A stretch of 64,000 nt of DNA from the NCBI RefSeq assembly GCF_000689255.1, contig NZ_HG964446.1:2078951-2142950 (forward strand), given 5' to 3'. The position numbers and the translations under genes are program-made. Positions 17,898 through 26,160 of the stretch are shown here, piece after piece. Under the pieces are notes generated by a model. That model was given only the letters and a program-made list of their open reading frames with translations. It was not told the origin of the DNA and did not search any database. The stretch is from Mycobacterium triplex (GTDB lineage Bacteria; Actinomycetota; Actinomycetes; Mycobacteriales; Mycobacteriaceae). How positions within the stretch are numbered: position 1 is the first letter of the stretch; every line of letters begins with the position of its first letter.

Positions 17898-18207
17898 CCA
17901 CGCCGACGATGATCAGCCCGATGCCGACGACTTTCGTGACGGAAATCGGGGAGCCCAGAAACAGCACGGCGATCAGCACGATGGCCGCCGTGCCGATCGC
18001 CGACCACAATGCGTAGGCAACGTCTGTCTGCATACCCCGCTGAATCGACCACGCCAGCAACGCGAAAGAGGTGCCGTAGCCGATCAAGCAGATCACGGTC
18101 GGCCACAGCCGGCTGAAACCTTCGGTGCTTTTGAGCAGGCTGGTCGACACCACTTCCGCGATGATCGCGCCGAACAGGGCCAGGTATGTGAGTGCGCCTC
18201 CTTGCAT
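17869..18207 (-). CDS. mmr: Small multidrug resistance efflux protein Mmr/EmrE
   Basis: A 112-residue SMR transporter with four helices. The membrane-embedded proton- and drug-binding Glu is at about residue 18 in AIIAEVVSTSLLKS, and the family sequence VAYALWSAIGTAAIVLIAVLFLGSP is intact. By family it exports lipophilic cations in exchange for protons. It closely matches the mycobacterial Mmr sequence I remember. The ATG at 18207 gives the normal length. It overlaps convergently with the hydrolase gene. Confidence 0.93.
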   Translation of the reverse strand: MQGGALTYLALFGAIIAEVVSTSLLKSTEGFSRLWPTVICLIGYGTSFALLAWSIQRGMQTDVAYALWSAIGTAAIVLIAVLFLGSPISVTKVVGIGLIIVGVVTLNLSGAH

Positions 18208-18259
18208 ACGGATGTGTCTACACCACACTCACCCGGACGACGCCCGTAACGTGGGCCTT

Positions 18260-18682
18260 GTGACGACGACGAATCTCAATCACCGCCTGGACGCGTATGC
18301 GCCGGTGGTGGTGAGCCTGTTTCGGCTGGTGTACGGCTTCCTCTTCGCCGGATATGGCTCGATGATCCTGTTCGGCTGGCCCGTCCGTCCGCCGGGGCCC
18401 ATCGAGTTCGGAGCATGGCCCGGCTGGTACGCCGGGCTGATCGAATTCGTTACCGGACTACTGGTCGGCACCGGATTGTTAACTCGCGCTGCGGCTTTCA
18501 TCGCCTCGGGTACCATGGCGGTGGCTTACTTCTGGATGCATCAGCCGCATTCGCTGTGGCCGATCGGCGGTCCCCCAGGCGGCAACGCCGGAACGCCGGC
18601 GATCCTGTTCTGCTTTGGCTTCTTCTTGTTGGTGTTCGTCGGCGGGGGCCGTTACTCGCTCGACGCGTGGCGTCGACGCTGA
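18260..18682 (+). CDS. DoxX-family membrane protein
   Basis: A 140-residue protein with four hydrophobic segments. It has the DoxX pattern R(L/V)xxGFLFAGYGSMILFG in the first helix, EFVTGLLVGTGLLTRAAAFI in the middle and a late FFLLVFVGGGRYSLDAW. DoxX-like proteins in mycobacteria have been linked to redox-stress complexes; its role here is not known. Start is the GTG at 18260 (another GTG lies at 18251). It is divergent from mmr, matching the M. tuberculosis order. Confidence 0.8.
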   Translation: MTTTNLNHRLDAYAPVVVSLFRLVYGFLFAGYGSMILFGWPVRPPGPIEFGAWPGWYAGLIEFVTGLLVGTGLLTRAAAFIASGTMAVAYFWMHQPHSLWPIGGPPGGNAGTPAILFCFGFFLLVFVGGGRYSLDAWRRR

Positions 18683-18687
18683 TCGGA

Positions 18688-19323
18688 TCAGTCGCCCCAC
18701 CGGCCATGCGCGGCCGCCAGTTCCAGCATTGTGACGCCGTCGGCCTGGCGTTCCCGCAGCACCTGGTAGGGAAACGTGTACGGCGGTGCTGCCTCGGGGC
18801 TGCGCTGTGTCTGCGCGACGATCGCATCCATCAGCGTGCGAGCCATCGATAGCCGCGGATGGCGGGAGTGGATCGCGGCGGCGATGTCCTCGTCGATGAA
18901 TTCGGCGTTGCGGCCGAAATCCACGCCCACGCCGCTGGCCACCAGATGGCATAGTGCTCCGCGCCGGTCGGCGATGCCCATCGACGTGTGCAGGGCAATC
19001 GCCTCCCACACGTCGTCGACGAGTGTGCGCCCGCAGCCGTGTTCGGTCAGCAGCGCGGCCGCCAGGTCGGCGCCTTCGACTTCGAACCGCTGCTTGCCCG
19101 GTGCCGCGGAACCGGCACCGAGATCGTGGAGTACGCAGCCAAGGAATAGGGCGTCCCGGTCGTAGTCCGCGCCCGGGTGCATGCCCTCGTGCGCGGCGAC
19201 GAGCTCACCGAACAGGTAGCTGCGCACGCTGTGGTTGAACACTGACGGAGACTCGGTCGACTCGGCCAGCCGGATGGCGGCCTGTGCCACGGAGGTGTCG
19301 GGGAGAACCGGTATGACCTGCAT
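18688..19323 (-). CDS. HD-domain metal-dependent phosphohydrolase/hydratase-like protein
   Basis: A 211-residue HD-superfamily protein. Metal ligands are visible as H31 (SVFNHSVRSYLFG), H66-D67 (LGCVLHDLGAG) and a later His in EAIALHTSMGIAD. The layout is like cyanamide hydratase-type HD proteins, which may hydrolyse phosphomonoesters or nitrile-like substrates. The ATG at 19323 begins the conserved part; the reading frame extends upstream without homology. It is convergent with the DoxX gene. Confidence 0.78.
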   Translation of the reverse strand: MQVIPVLPDTSVAQAAIRLAESTESPSVFNHSVRSYLFGELVAAHEGMHPGADYDRDALFLGCVLHDLGAGSAAPGKQRFEVEGADLAAALLTEHGCGRTLVDDVWEAIALHTSMGIADRRGALCHLVASGVGVDFGRNAEFIDEDIAAAIHSRHPRLSMARTLMDAIVAQTQRSPEAAPPYTFPYQVLRERQADGVTMLELAAAHGRWGD

Positions 19324-19436
19324 AGACAGAACAGTAGAGGCGCCGCGGCGATGTGATGAGTGGCTAAAACGACATGAGGCCCACGTTTTGAGCCACGACG
19401 GCCGGGCGGCGCGCTTGTACTCCCGGCTGGATCGGT

Positions 19437-19472
19437 GATAATGACATTCTCTAGTTTGGAGAAGCCATTTCC
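19437..19472. promoter_or_regulatory. Paired GGAGAA/TTCTCC-type operators before the SDR-APH operon
   Basis: Two imperfect 15-bp palindromes, GATAATGACATTCTC (19437-19451) and GGAGAAGCCATTTCC (19458-19472), lie six bases apart and 20 bases before the start at 19493. A closely related pair precedes the thiolase operon near 27455-27491. The pattern suits a TetR-type repressor dimer on each palindrome; the regulator is unknown. Confidence 0.5.
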
Positions 19473-19492
19473 ATTTACCGGGAGGGTCGACG

Positions 19493-20293
19493 ATGACCGC
19501 GAACCAACGATGCGCCGGACTGGTGGCTTTGGTCACCGGCAGCAGCCGCGGCCTGGGCAAGGCGATCGCCGCACGGTTTGCCGCGCACGGCGCCACGGTC
19601 GCACTGACCGCGCGCACGATGGACCCCGACCCCAAATACCACGGGTCGCTGCGCGAGACCGTCGACGAGATCGTCGCCGCCGGAGGCCGGGCCGTTGCCG
19701 TTCAAGCGGATCTGTCTCAAGCCGAGGAACGCGAGCGGCTGTTCGGTGAAGTGGTGGACACCGTCGGTGCCCCCGACATCCTGGTGAACAATGCCGCGGT
19801 CACTTTCCTTCGGCCCCTTGACGGGTTTCCCGAGCGGCGCGCCCGACTGATGATGGAAATGCACGTCCTCGGGCCACTGCACTTGAGCCAGTTGGCAATT
19901 CCCGCGATGCGCGAACGCGGACGGGGCTGGATTCTGAACCTGACCTCCGTCGGCGGTGACCTGCCGTCCGGCCCGCCCTTCTCCGAATTCGACCGAACCG
20001 CCGGCTTCGGCATTTACGGGACGGCCAAGGCCGCACTCAACCGGCTGACCAAAAGCCTTGCCGCAGAACTCTACGACGACGGCATCGCCGTCAACGCCGC
20101 CGCACCGTCGGATCCCGTGGCCACCCCCGGCGCGGGCACTCTGGACCTGGCCAAGACCGTTACCGAGGACATCGAACTGATCACCGAGACGGCGTTCCGG
20201 CTCTGCACGGGAGACCCGAAAACGCTGACCGGCCGCATCGCGCATACCCAGACCTTCCTCGCCGAGGTTGGCTGGTTCCAGCCGGCCGGCTGA
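19493..20293 (+). CDS. Short-chain dehydrogenase/reductase
   Basis: A 266-residue classical SDR. The cofactor motif TGSSRGLG is at 15-22, NNAA at 99-102, a Ser in LTSVGG, and catalytic Y175/K179 in YGTAKAALNRL. The insert RTMDPDPKYHGSLRETVDEI after strand 2 is longer than usual. It is probably an oxidoreductase acting on an acyl-CoA or steroid-like alcohol. GGGAGGG lies before the ATG. Its TGA overlaps the ATG of the phosphotransferase gene (TGATG). Confidence 0.85.
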   Translation: MTANQRCAGLVALVTGSSRGLGKAIAARFAAHGATVALTARTMDPDPKYHGSLRETVDEIVAAGGRAVAVQADLSQAEERERLFGEVVDTVGAPDILVNNAAVTFLRPLDGFPERRARLMMEMHVLGPLHLSQLAIPAMRERGRGWILNLTSVGGDLPSGPPFSEFDRTAGFGIYGTAKAALNRLTKSLAAELYDDGIAVNAAAPSDPVATPGAGTLDLAKTVTEDIELITETAFRLCTGDPKTLTGRIAHTQTFLAEVGWFQPAG

Positions 20294-21252
20294 TGGTCGA
20301 GGTCGATCTCGACGAGCTGCGCCGGCGACTCGCGGCGGCTGGCGTCACCGACGTCACCGCACTGGCTAAAGGCGCCTCCAGCTTCACCTTTCGAGGCGCG
20401 CAATCCGGGCGGCCAGTGGTGATCAAGCTGGCCCCGCCGGGGGTGCAGCCGATCGCGCACCGGGATGTACTTCGGCAGGCCCGTATTCTCAAAGCGCTTG
20501 CCGCAACCCGGGTTCCAGTACCCGAAGTGCTGTGGGAGGACCGGGGAGATCCGCCCGTGATTCCTCCGCTGTTCGTGATGTCACACGTCGACGGCGACTG
20601 CGTCGAGCCGCTGTTCGACGGCTGCCCGCCGTCGGCGCAGGTGGCCGAGCGCTACCGCAACGCGTGCCGGACGATGGCCGCGTTGCACAGTCTTTCGTCG
20701 GGCGAACTCGGGCTGGGTTCCGAACCGGTCATCGATCCGGTCTCGGAAGTCGAGCGCTGGTGCCAGACATTGCAGACCGTCGACCCGGCGCTGGTACCCG
20801 GCTGGGAGGGTGTACGCGACGCGCTATTGCGTTGTGCACCAACACCTATCGAACCCAGCGTGGTGCACGGTGACTTCCGGCTGGGCAATCTGCTGGCGGC
20901 CGGGCCGAGTGTGAGCGCGGTGATCGATTGGGAGATCTGGTCGATCGGTGATCCGCGAACCGATGCGGGCTGGTTCCTGATCAACTCCGATCCGCAGACG
21001 TATCAACGTGTTCCGGATGCAGCGGGCATGGCACCGCCGGTCGCCGAACTCGCCGAGATCTACCAACACGAGCTGGGCCGCGAGGTTGTCGACCTGCCCT
21101 GGTTCAGCGCGCTGGCCTGTTTCAAATCGGCGGCGACCTGGTCGCTGATCGTCAAGCACAACCGCCGCAGGACTGCGCCGCGGCCGGAGTGGGAAGCCAT
21201 GGCCCCGACGTTGCCGCGGTTGCTCAGGCGCGCGCAGTCGATCGTAAGGTGA
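20293..21252 (+). CDS. Aminoglycoside-phosphotransferase-fold kinase (ACAD10-type)
   Basis: A 319-residue APH-family kinase. It has a Gly/Ser-rich nucleotide loop GASSFTFRG near residue 26, Lys in VVIKLAPPG, the catalytic VVHGDFRLGNLL (H192, D194), and the metal Asp in VIDWEIWSIGDPRTD. In mycobacteria this subfamily occurs with acyl-CoA dehydrogenases and SDRs and resembles the kinase half of human ACAD10, which phosphorylates hydroxy-acyl chains. It is not an obvious antibiotic-resistance enzyme. It is coupled to the SDR by TGATG. Confidence 0.85.
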   Translation: MVEVDLDELRRRLAAAGVTDVTALAKGASSFTFRGAQSGRPVVIKLAPPGVQPIAHRDVLRQARILKALAATRVPVPEVLWEDRGDPPVIPPLFVMSHVDGDCVEPLFDGCPPSAQVAERYRNACRTMAALHSLSSGELGLGSEPVIDPVSEVERWCQTLQTVDPALVPGWEGVRDALLRCAPTPIEPSVVHGDFRLGNLLAAGPSVSAVIDWEIWSIGDPRTDAGWFLINSDPQTYQRVPDAAGMAPPVAELAEIYQHELGREVVDLPWFSALACFKSAATWSLIVKHNRRRTAPRPEWEAMAPTLPRLLRRAQSIVR

Positions 21253-21266
21253 GCCGTTTGGGTCGG

Positions 21267-21518
21267 TTACCCGCAGCGGACGAAGATGTTCTCGCAATAC
21301 ATTCCGAAGCCGTTCCAGTTCTTCTTTAGGGGACGGCCCCGGTCGGCCGGATTCGTGAAGATGGATGGCGCGTCCACCGTCTCCAACTGGTTGAGGGAGG
21401 GCGGTATCGGCGGGACGGTCGGATCCGGGGCCGCGTGGGCTATTCCGGCGCCGCACCCGAGGGCCGCGACGCTGAACGCACCGGCAAGCAGTCCGCGAGC
21501 GTACGAACGAATCTTCAT
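21267..21518 (-). CDS. Small secreted protein
   Basis: An 83-residue protein with a signal peptide: basic MKIRSYARG, hydrophobic LLAGAFSVAALGCGAGI, cleavage after AHA. The mature part is proline-rich (APDPTVPPIPPSL) and ends with two Cys in MYCENIFVRCG that could form a disulfide. GGGAGGGC lies before the ATG. Function is unknown. Confidence 0.75.
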   Translation of the reverse strand: MKIRSYARGLLAGAFSVAALGCGAGIAHAAPDPTVPPIPPSLNQLETVDAPSIFTNPADRGRPLKKNWNGFGMYCENIFVRCG

Positions 21519-21722
21519 CGCCGCCCTCCCTGCCCTTGACGGTGCTCCATTGGCGCAATTCTAGCTGCGTCTCAGCCCGAACGACACATAGCTTGCGGGC
21601 GCCATGCGGCACTGCCAGCGTGCCGTGCCTACATCGCATATCAGTTACGAACGCGACACAACTTTGCGGGACCGGCCAGCAAATTCTCCGGGGCGAATGT
21701 TGCGACGCATACCTTGTTGCCC

Positions 21723-22418
21723 GTGAGGCGGATTGCCCTGAGGGTGCGTCGTGCTGCGGTAGTTGCCGTTTGCGTCGCCATGTCCGTGATCATGGCTCCG
21801 GCGGCGGGCGGCGATCCACAGGCCGAGCCGGTGGGCGCTGCGGCAGCCAACGACGGGCGGGTGGCCTCGAATCCTCCGGTAACCGTCGATACTCCCGACG
21901 GCTGGATCCTCGGCCTCGGCGCCAAGGACGAGATGCAGGTTCCCGTGGCGCCGTTGACCACCGCCGTCTCGTCTCGCGAATATCTCTCCAGCGGAGTGTT
22001 CGTCGGTTCGCTGAGGGGACCAGAACCGGGGCAGGGCCTGCTCGAGGTGGGTTACGAGATCGGCTGTGGAATCGACATGAGCACGTCCAACGGCGTCGAG
22101 TTGGGCGGCAATGCCGGTCTGACACCTTCGCTCGGCTTCACCGGCGCATTTCCGGTGCCGGGAAACTTCCTGCCGGTACTTTCCGCCCCGGTGGGCGGCT
22201 CGATCAACGTGGGACTCAAGCCCGGCTTCGTGATCGTGGTGCCGGTGACCAAAAAACAGTTCAGGGGCTCCAACCCCTGGGTGATGATCAGCAACTTCCA
22301 CGTCAAGATCGACGGCTGCGTGGGTCAGTCGTTCATTCGCTCCTACGCGACGCTGACCCGGATGACCGATCTGTCCGATGTGGTGCTGTCCTACGTCGGC
22401 GTGACCACGGCCGTCTGA
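21723..22418 (+). CDS. MspA-family outer-membrane porin
   Basis: A 231-residue MspA-type porin precursor. An N-terminal export signal (RRAAVVAVCVAMSVIMAPAAGG) is followed by the beta-rich mature part: TVDTPDGWILGLGAKDEMQ..., GLLEVGYEIGCGIDMSTSNGV, LSAPVGGSINVGLKPGFVIVVPV and FHVKIDGCVGQSFIRSYATL. MspA octamers let small hydrophilic solutes through the mycomembrane. The two Cys (GCGID and DGCVG) are placed as in MspA-like paralogues. Start is the GTG at 21723; a TTG lies three codons earlier. Confidence 0.88.
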   Translation: MRRIALRVRRAAVVAVCVAMSVIMAPAAGGDPQAEPVGAAAANDGRVASNPPVTVDTPDGWILGLGAKDEMQVPVAPLTTAVSSREYLSSGVFVGSLRGPEPGQGLLEVGYEIGCGIDMSTSNGVELGGNAGLTPSLGFTGAFPVPGNFLPVLSAPVGGSINVGLKPGFVIVVPVTKKQFRGSNPWVMISNFHVKIDGCVGQSFIRSYATLTRMTDLSDVVLSYVGVTTAV

Positions 22419-22487
22419 TCGCGGGACCTCTTCCGCCGGCCATCGGCGCGGATAGAATGCGTTAACTCAACGGGGTGGGGAGACATC

Positions 22488-22910
22488 GTGACCGACGACG
22501 ATTTCAACCGTCGCAACATCGAAGAGTTCCGCGCCAACCACGGCCGCCTCGGCGGGCAGTTCGAGGGCGCACCGGTACTGCTGTTGCATAGCAAGGGAGC
22601 TCGTAGCGGGCAGGTGCGCGTGAACCCGATGATGTACCTGGCCGACGGTCAGCGCTACCTGGTGTTCGCATCCGCGGCGGGCTCCGACCGCAACCCCGCG
22701 TGGTATCACAATCTGGTGGCGCACCCCGACGCCCAGATCGAGGTGGGGGACGACCTCATCGACGTTCACGCCGTCGAACTCAGGGGTGCCGAACGCGACC
22801 AGACGTACGCCGTTCAAGCCGCGCGGTATCCGGGCTTCGCCGACTACGAACGCAAAACCACCCGAACGATTCCGGTGCTTGCGCTCGTCCCGCGGCCGGC
22901 GTCGTCATGA
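22488..22910 (+). CDS. Deazaflavin (F420)-dependent nitroreductase family protein
   Basis: A 140-residue Ddn/FDOR-A type protein. It has GAPVLLLHSKGARSGQVRVNPMMYL, GQRYLVFASAAGSDRNPAWYHNLVAHPDAQIEVGDD and a closing RTIPVLALVPR, all typical of the F420H2-dependent split-barrel reductases of mycobacteria. It probably reduces quinones or other electrophiles; the related Ddn activates nitroimidazoles. GGGGAG precedes the GTG start. Confidence 0.88.
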   Translation: MTDDDFNRRNIEEFRANHGRLGGQFEGAPVLLLHSKGARSGQVRVNPMMYLADGQRYLVFASAAGSDRNPAWYHNLVAHPDAQIEVGDDLIDVHAVELRGAERDQTYAVQAARYPGFADYERKTTRTIPVLALVPRPASS

Positions 22911-22917
22911 AAGCCGT

Positions 22918-24213
22918 TTAGCCGCGGGGGATGCCCGCCAGCTTGTCGGCGAACTTGGCTTCGGCGGCCGCGCGCAGCCGCAGCAGGTGTTCGGAGGGAA
23001 ACAGATCCGGCGCGGGCTGCCGGTCTTTGAGCAGCAGGCGGGCCAGCGTCACCTTGTGCACTTCGGTCGGGCCGTCGGCGAGGCCGAGCACGAACGACTC
23101 CACCAGGTACTGCACAAACGGCATCTCGTGCGTGGTGCCCAACGATCCGTGTAGCTGAAGCGCTCGCGCCGAAACGTCATGCAGCACCTTCTGCATCATC
23201 GCCTTGACGGCCGAGATATCGGCGCGCACCGCCTTGTAGTCGTTGAATTGGTCGATCTTCCACGCGGTTTGGAGGGTCAAAAGTCTAAACGCTTCGATCT
23301 CCATCCACGAGTCGGCGATCATCTCTTGCACCAGCTGCTTGTTGGAGAGCGCCTCGCCCTGGGTGTAGCGCGACACGGCCCGTTCACAAAGCATGTCGAA
23401 GATGCGACGGACCAAGCCGACCGTGCGCATCGCGTGGTGGATGCGACCGCCGCCGAGTCGGGTTTGCGCGACGACGAAAGCCCCGCCCCGCGGGCCCAAC
23501 ATGTGATCGGCCGGAACGCGGACGTTCTCGTAGCGGACGTAGCCCTCGCGCCCGCCACCCAGGGGCTGATACCCCAATCCGACGTCGCGCATCACATTGA
23601 TGCCGGGAGTGTCGCCGGGGACGACGAACATCGAATAGCGCTGGTACGGCGGCGCATCGGGGTCGGTCATCGCCATCACGATGATGAACGACGCCATCGA
23701 GGCGAACGACGAGAACCACTTCTCTCCGTTGATGATCCAGTGCTCACCGTCGGGGACCGCGGACGTGGTGAACACCTTCGGGTCCGCGCCGCCCTGTGGT
23801 TCGGTCATGGAGAAGCAGGACACGATGCGGTTGTCCAGCAGCGGCTCGAGATAACGCGACTTGAGCTCGGGCGTGCCGTAGTGCGCGAGGATCTCGCTGT
23901 TCCCGGAATCGGGTGCCTGGGAACCGAATACGATCGGCGCGCACTCCGAGCGGCCCAGAATCTCGTTGAGCAGAGCAAGTTTCACCTGACCGTAACCAGG
24001 ACCGCCCAGATGCGGACCGAGGTGGGTGGCCCACAGCCCGCGCTCCTTGACGATCTCCTGCAGCGGCGGGATCAGGGCTTGACGAACCGGATCGTTGAGA
24101 TCGTGTGACTCCTTGACGATCAGGTCGATGGGCTCGCACTCGGTGCGCACGAAGTCCTCGACCCATTCGAGTTGTTGTGCCCACTGCGGATCAGTGGAGA
24201 AGTCCCACGACAT
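22918..24213 (-). CDS. Acyl-CoA dehydrogenase
   Basis: A 431-residue FAD-dependent acyl-CoA dehydrogenase of the ACAD10/11-like branch. It has CFSMTEPQGGADP (FAD/acyl site), WIINGEKWFSSFASMA, RLGGGRIHHAMRTVG and a late QLHGSLGTTHEMPFVQYLVESF...LADGPTEVHK, where this branch has its active-site region. It catalyses the first oxidation step of an acyl-CoA. It is the last gene of the operon thiolase-hydratase-racemase-dehydrogenase, three bases after the racemase stop. Confidence 0.9.
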   Translation of the reverse strand: MSWDFSTDPQWAQQLEWVEDFVRTECEPIDLIVKESHDLNDPVRQALIPPLQEIVKERGLWATHLGPHLGGPGYGQVKLALLNEILGRSECAPIVFGSQAPDSGNSEILAHYGTPELKSRYLEPLLDNRIVSCFSMTEPQGGADPKVFTTSAVPDGEHWIINGEKWFSSFASMASFIIVMAMTDPDAPPYQRYSMFVVPGDTPGINVMRDVGLGYQPLGGGREGYVRYENVRVPADHMLGPRGGAFVVAQTRLGGGRIHHAMRTVGLVRRIFDMLCERAVSRYTQGEALSNKQLVQEMIADSWMEIEAFRLLTLQTAWKIDQFNDYKAVRADISAVKAMMQKVLHDVSARALQLHGSLGTTHEMPFVQYLVESFVLGLADGPTEVHKVTLARLLLKDRQPAPDLFPSEHLLRLRAAAEAKFADKLAGIPRG

Positions 24214-24216
24214 CCG

Positions 24217-25383
24217 TCATCCTTTCGTTTGTCGATGCGAGTTGCTTTGCGCCACGATGCCGGCGTCGACCAGTTCGGTGACGGCGGCGTCGTCGAATCC
24301 CAGCTCACGTAACAACGCGTGCGTGTGATCGCCCGGCAGCGACGGCGATGAGGGCGCATCGGGCGTGGTGCGGGAGAAGCGTGGAGCCGGTGCGGGCTGG
24401 GTGATCCCGTCGACGGCGATGAAGGTTTCCCGTGCCACCAGGTGCGGGTGCCGCGGCGCCTCCGATAGCGAAAGCACTGGCGTAACACAACATCCCGGGG
24501 AGTCGAGGAGCTGCTCCCACTCGTGGCGTGACTTCTCGGCGAACCGGGCGGCCAGCGCCGCGCGGTGTGCGGCCCAAGCGGCCGGCTCGTCGTCGTCATG
24601 GGGCACGTCGACGCCGAGACGATCGCAGAGTTCGGCGTAGAACTTGGCCTCCATGGCACCGACGGCGACGTGTTGTCCGTCCGCGGTGGCATAGGCGCCG
24701 TAGAAGTGCGCGGCACCGTCGAGCAGGTTGTCCTGGCGCCGGTCGCGCCAGGTGCCGGCGGGCACCATGCCGAAGTACGGCGCCAGCAGGGTCGCGACGC
24801 CGTCGACCATCGCGACGTCGAGCACCTGACCTTCGCCCGACTCGCGGGCCTCGAGAATCGCGCTGAGCAGGCCGACCGCCAGCAGCATTCCGCCGCCGCC
24901 GTAGTCGCCGACCAAGTTGAGTGGCGGAATGGGGGATTCGGCGGTGCCGATGCCGTGCAGGGCACCGGCCAGCGCGAGGTAGTTGATGTCATGGCCGGCA
25001 TGTCCGGCCAGCGGTCCGTCCTGTCCGTAGCCGGTCATGCGGGCGTACACGAGACGAGGATTGTGCGTCCGCAGCGCATCGGGGCCGATACCGAGGCGTT
25101 CGGCCACACCCGGGCGGTACACGTCGACGAAGGCGTCGGCGGCGCCGACCAGCCGGTGCACCAGGTCGCGGCCGCGCGGATCCTTCACGTCGACGGCGAC
25201 CGACCGCTGACTGCGGCGCACCGTGTAGTCGATGGGCGGTGGGCCGTCCACGCCCGCAAGCGCATCCACGCGAACGACGTCCGCGCCCAAGTCTCCCAAC
25301 AACATCCCGCAGAACGGGGCCGGCCCCAGGCCGCCCATCATCACGATGCGGACCCCGCGCAGCGGACCACTCACCGGGACCAC
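24217..25383 (-). CDS. CaiB/BaiF family III CoA transferase, likely alpha-methylacyl-CoA racemase
   Basis: A 388-residue family III protein. H131 (AGHDINYL) and D159 (PPLNLVGDYGGGG) match the His and Asp acid-base pair of the mycobacterial alpha-methylacyl-CoA racemase, which epimerises 2-methyl branched acyl-CoA so that beta-oxidation can proceed. True CoA transferases use the Asp of the HD motif as nucleophile, so that function is not excluded. Its start overlaps the end of the enoyl-CoA hydratase gene by 13 bases. Confidence 0.85.
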   Translation of the reverse strand: MVPVSGPLRGVRIVMMGGLGPAPFCGMLLGDLGADVVRVDALAGVDGPPPIDYTVRRSQRSVAVDVKDPRGRDLVHRLVGAADAFVDVYRPGVAERLGIGPDALRTHNPRLVYARMTGYGQDGPLAGHAGHDINYLALAGALHGIGTAESPIPPLNLVGDYGGGGMLLAVGLLSAILEARESGEGQVLDVAMVDGVATLLAPYFGMVPAGTWRDRRQDNLLDGAAHFYGAYATADGQHVAVGAMEAKFYAELCDRLGVDVPHDDDEPAAWAAHRAALAARFAEKSRHEWEQLLDSPGCCVTPVLSLSEAPRHPHLVARETFIAVDGITQPAPAPRFSRTTPDAPSSPSLPGDHTHALLRELGFDDAAVTELVDAGIVAQSNSHRQTKG

Positions 25384-26153
25384 TTTTGCCGGCGTGCGGC
25401 CGCTTCCTCGGTGGCGTGCGAGATCACCTGATTGCGGTTCTCCAGTTCCAGCGCCGCGGACAGGCTCGCGGCGTCGGTGTTGACTTGCAGCGCACGCTTG
25501 GTGAGCTGCACGCCCAGCGGCGACAGGTCCGCGATCAGCGACGCCAACTCGACCGCACGGCCGGTCAACCGGTCCGGCTCGACGAGCTCGCTGACCAGAC
25601 CGCGCCGGTCGGCCTCGGTCGCCGACACCGTGCGCCCGGTGAGCATCCAGTCGGCGGCGACACTGGTCCCGACGATGCGGGGCAGGTGATAGCTCATGCC
25701 CATCTCGGCACCCGACAGGCCGAGCAGGATCGCTGCGTTGCCGAACGATGCTGTGGCCGAACAGATTCGGATATCAGAAGCGAGGCACAGCGCGAACCCC
25801 GCGCCGACACACGGGCCGTTGATCGCTGCGATGACCGGCGCCGGCATCGCGCGCAGCGCCTCGGCCAGTGCGGCCATCCTCTCCTGAAAACGCATCCGGT
25901 CCAGTGCGGGCGCACTGGCCTCGAGCATGCCGGGCCCGAAGTCGCGCATGTCGATGCCCGCGCAAAAGCCGCGACCGGCACCCGTGAGAACGATGGCGCG
26001 TGCCGCACTGTCATCGGCCAAATCGCCGAGTACCTGGATCAATTCGGTTTGCATAACCTCGTTGATCGCGTTGAGTCGCTCGGCCCGGTTCAGCCGCAGG
26101 ACGACGACGCCGTCGCGCGGCCGGTCGAGATCGAGCGTGCTCGGCTTAGCCAT
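25371..26153 (-). CDS. Enoyl-CoA hydratase/isomerase
   Basis: A 260-residue crotonase-fold protein. It has LTGAGRGFCAGIDM and INGPCVGAGFALCLASDIRI (the two oxyanion-hole strands), then LLGLSGAEMGMSYHLPRIVG with the Glu-containing helix and a typical C-terminal KRALQ. It hydrates or isomerises enoyl-CoA. The ATG at 26153 begins MAKPSTLDLDRP; the upstream in-frame extension runs into the thiolase gene. It is the second gene of the catabolic operon. Confidence 0.88.
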   Translation of the reverse strand: MAKPSTLDLDRPRDGVVVLRLNRAERLNAINEVMQTELIQVLGDLADDSAARAIVLTGAGRGFCAGIDMRDFGPGMLEASAPALDRMRFQERMAALAEALRAMPAPVIAAINGPCVGAGFALCLASDIRICSATASFGNAAILLGLSGAEMGMSYHLPRIVGTSVAADWMLTGRTVSATEADRRGLVSELVEPDRLTGRAVELASLIADLSPLGVQLTKRALQVNTDAASLSAALELENRNQVISHATEEAAARRQKWSR

Positions 26154-26160
26154 ATCCGGG

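Noticed and set aside
20293..21252. Antibiotic (aminoglycoside) resistance kinase
   Set aside because: The sequence and its coupling to an SDR fit the ACAD10-type kinase group of lipid catabolism, not known resistance enzymes.
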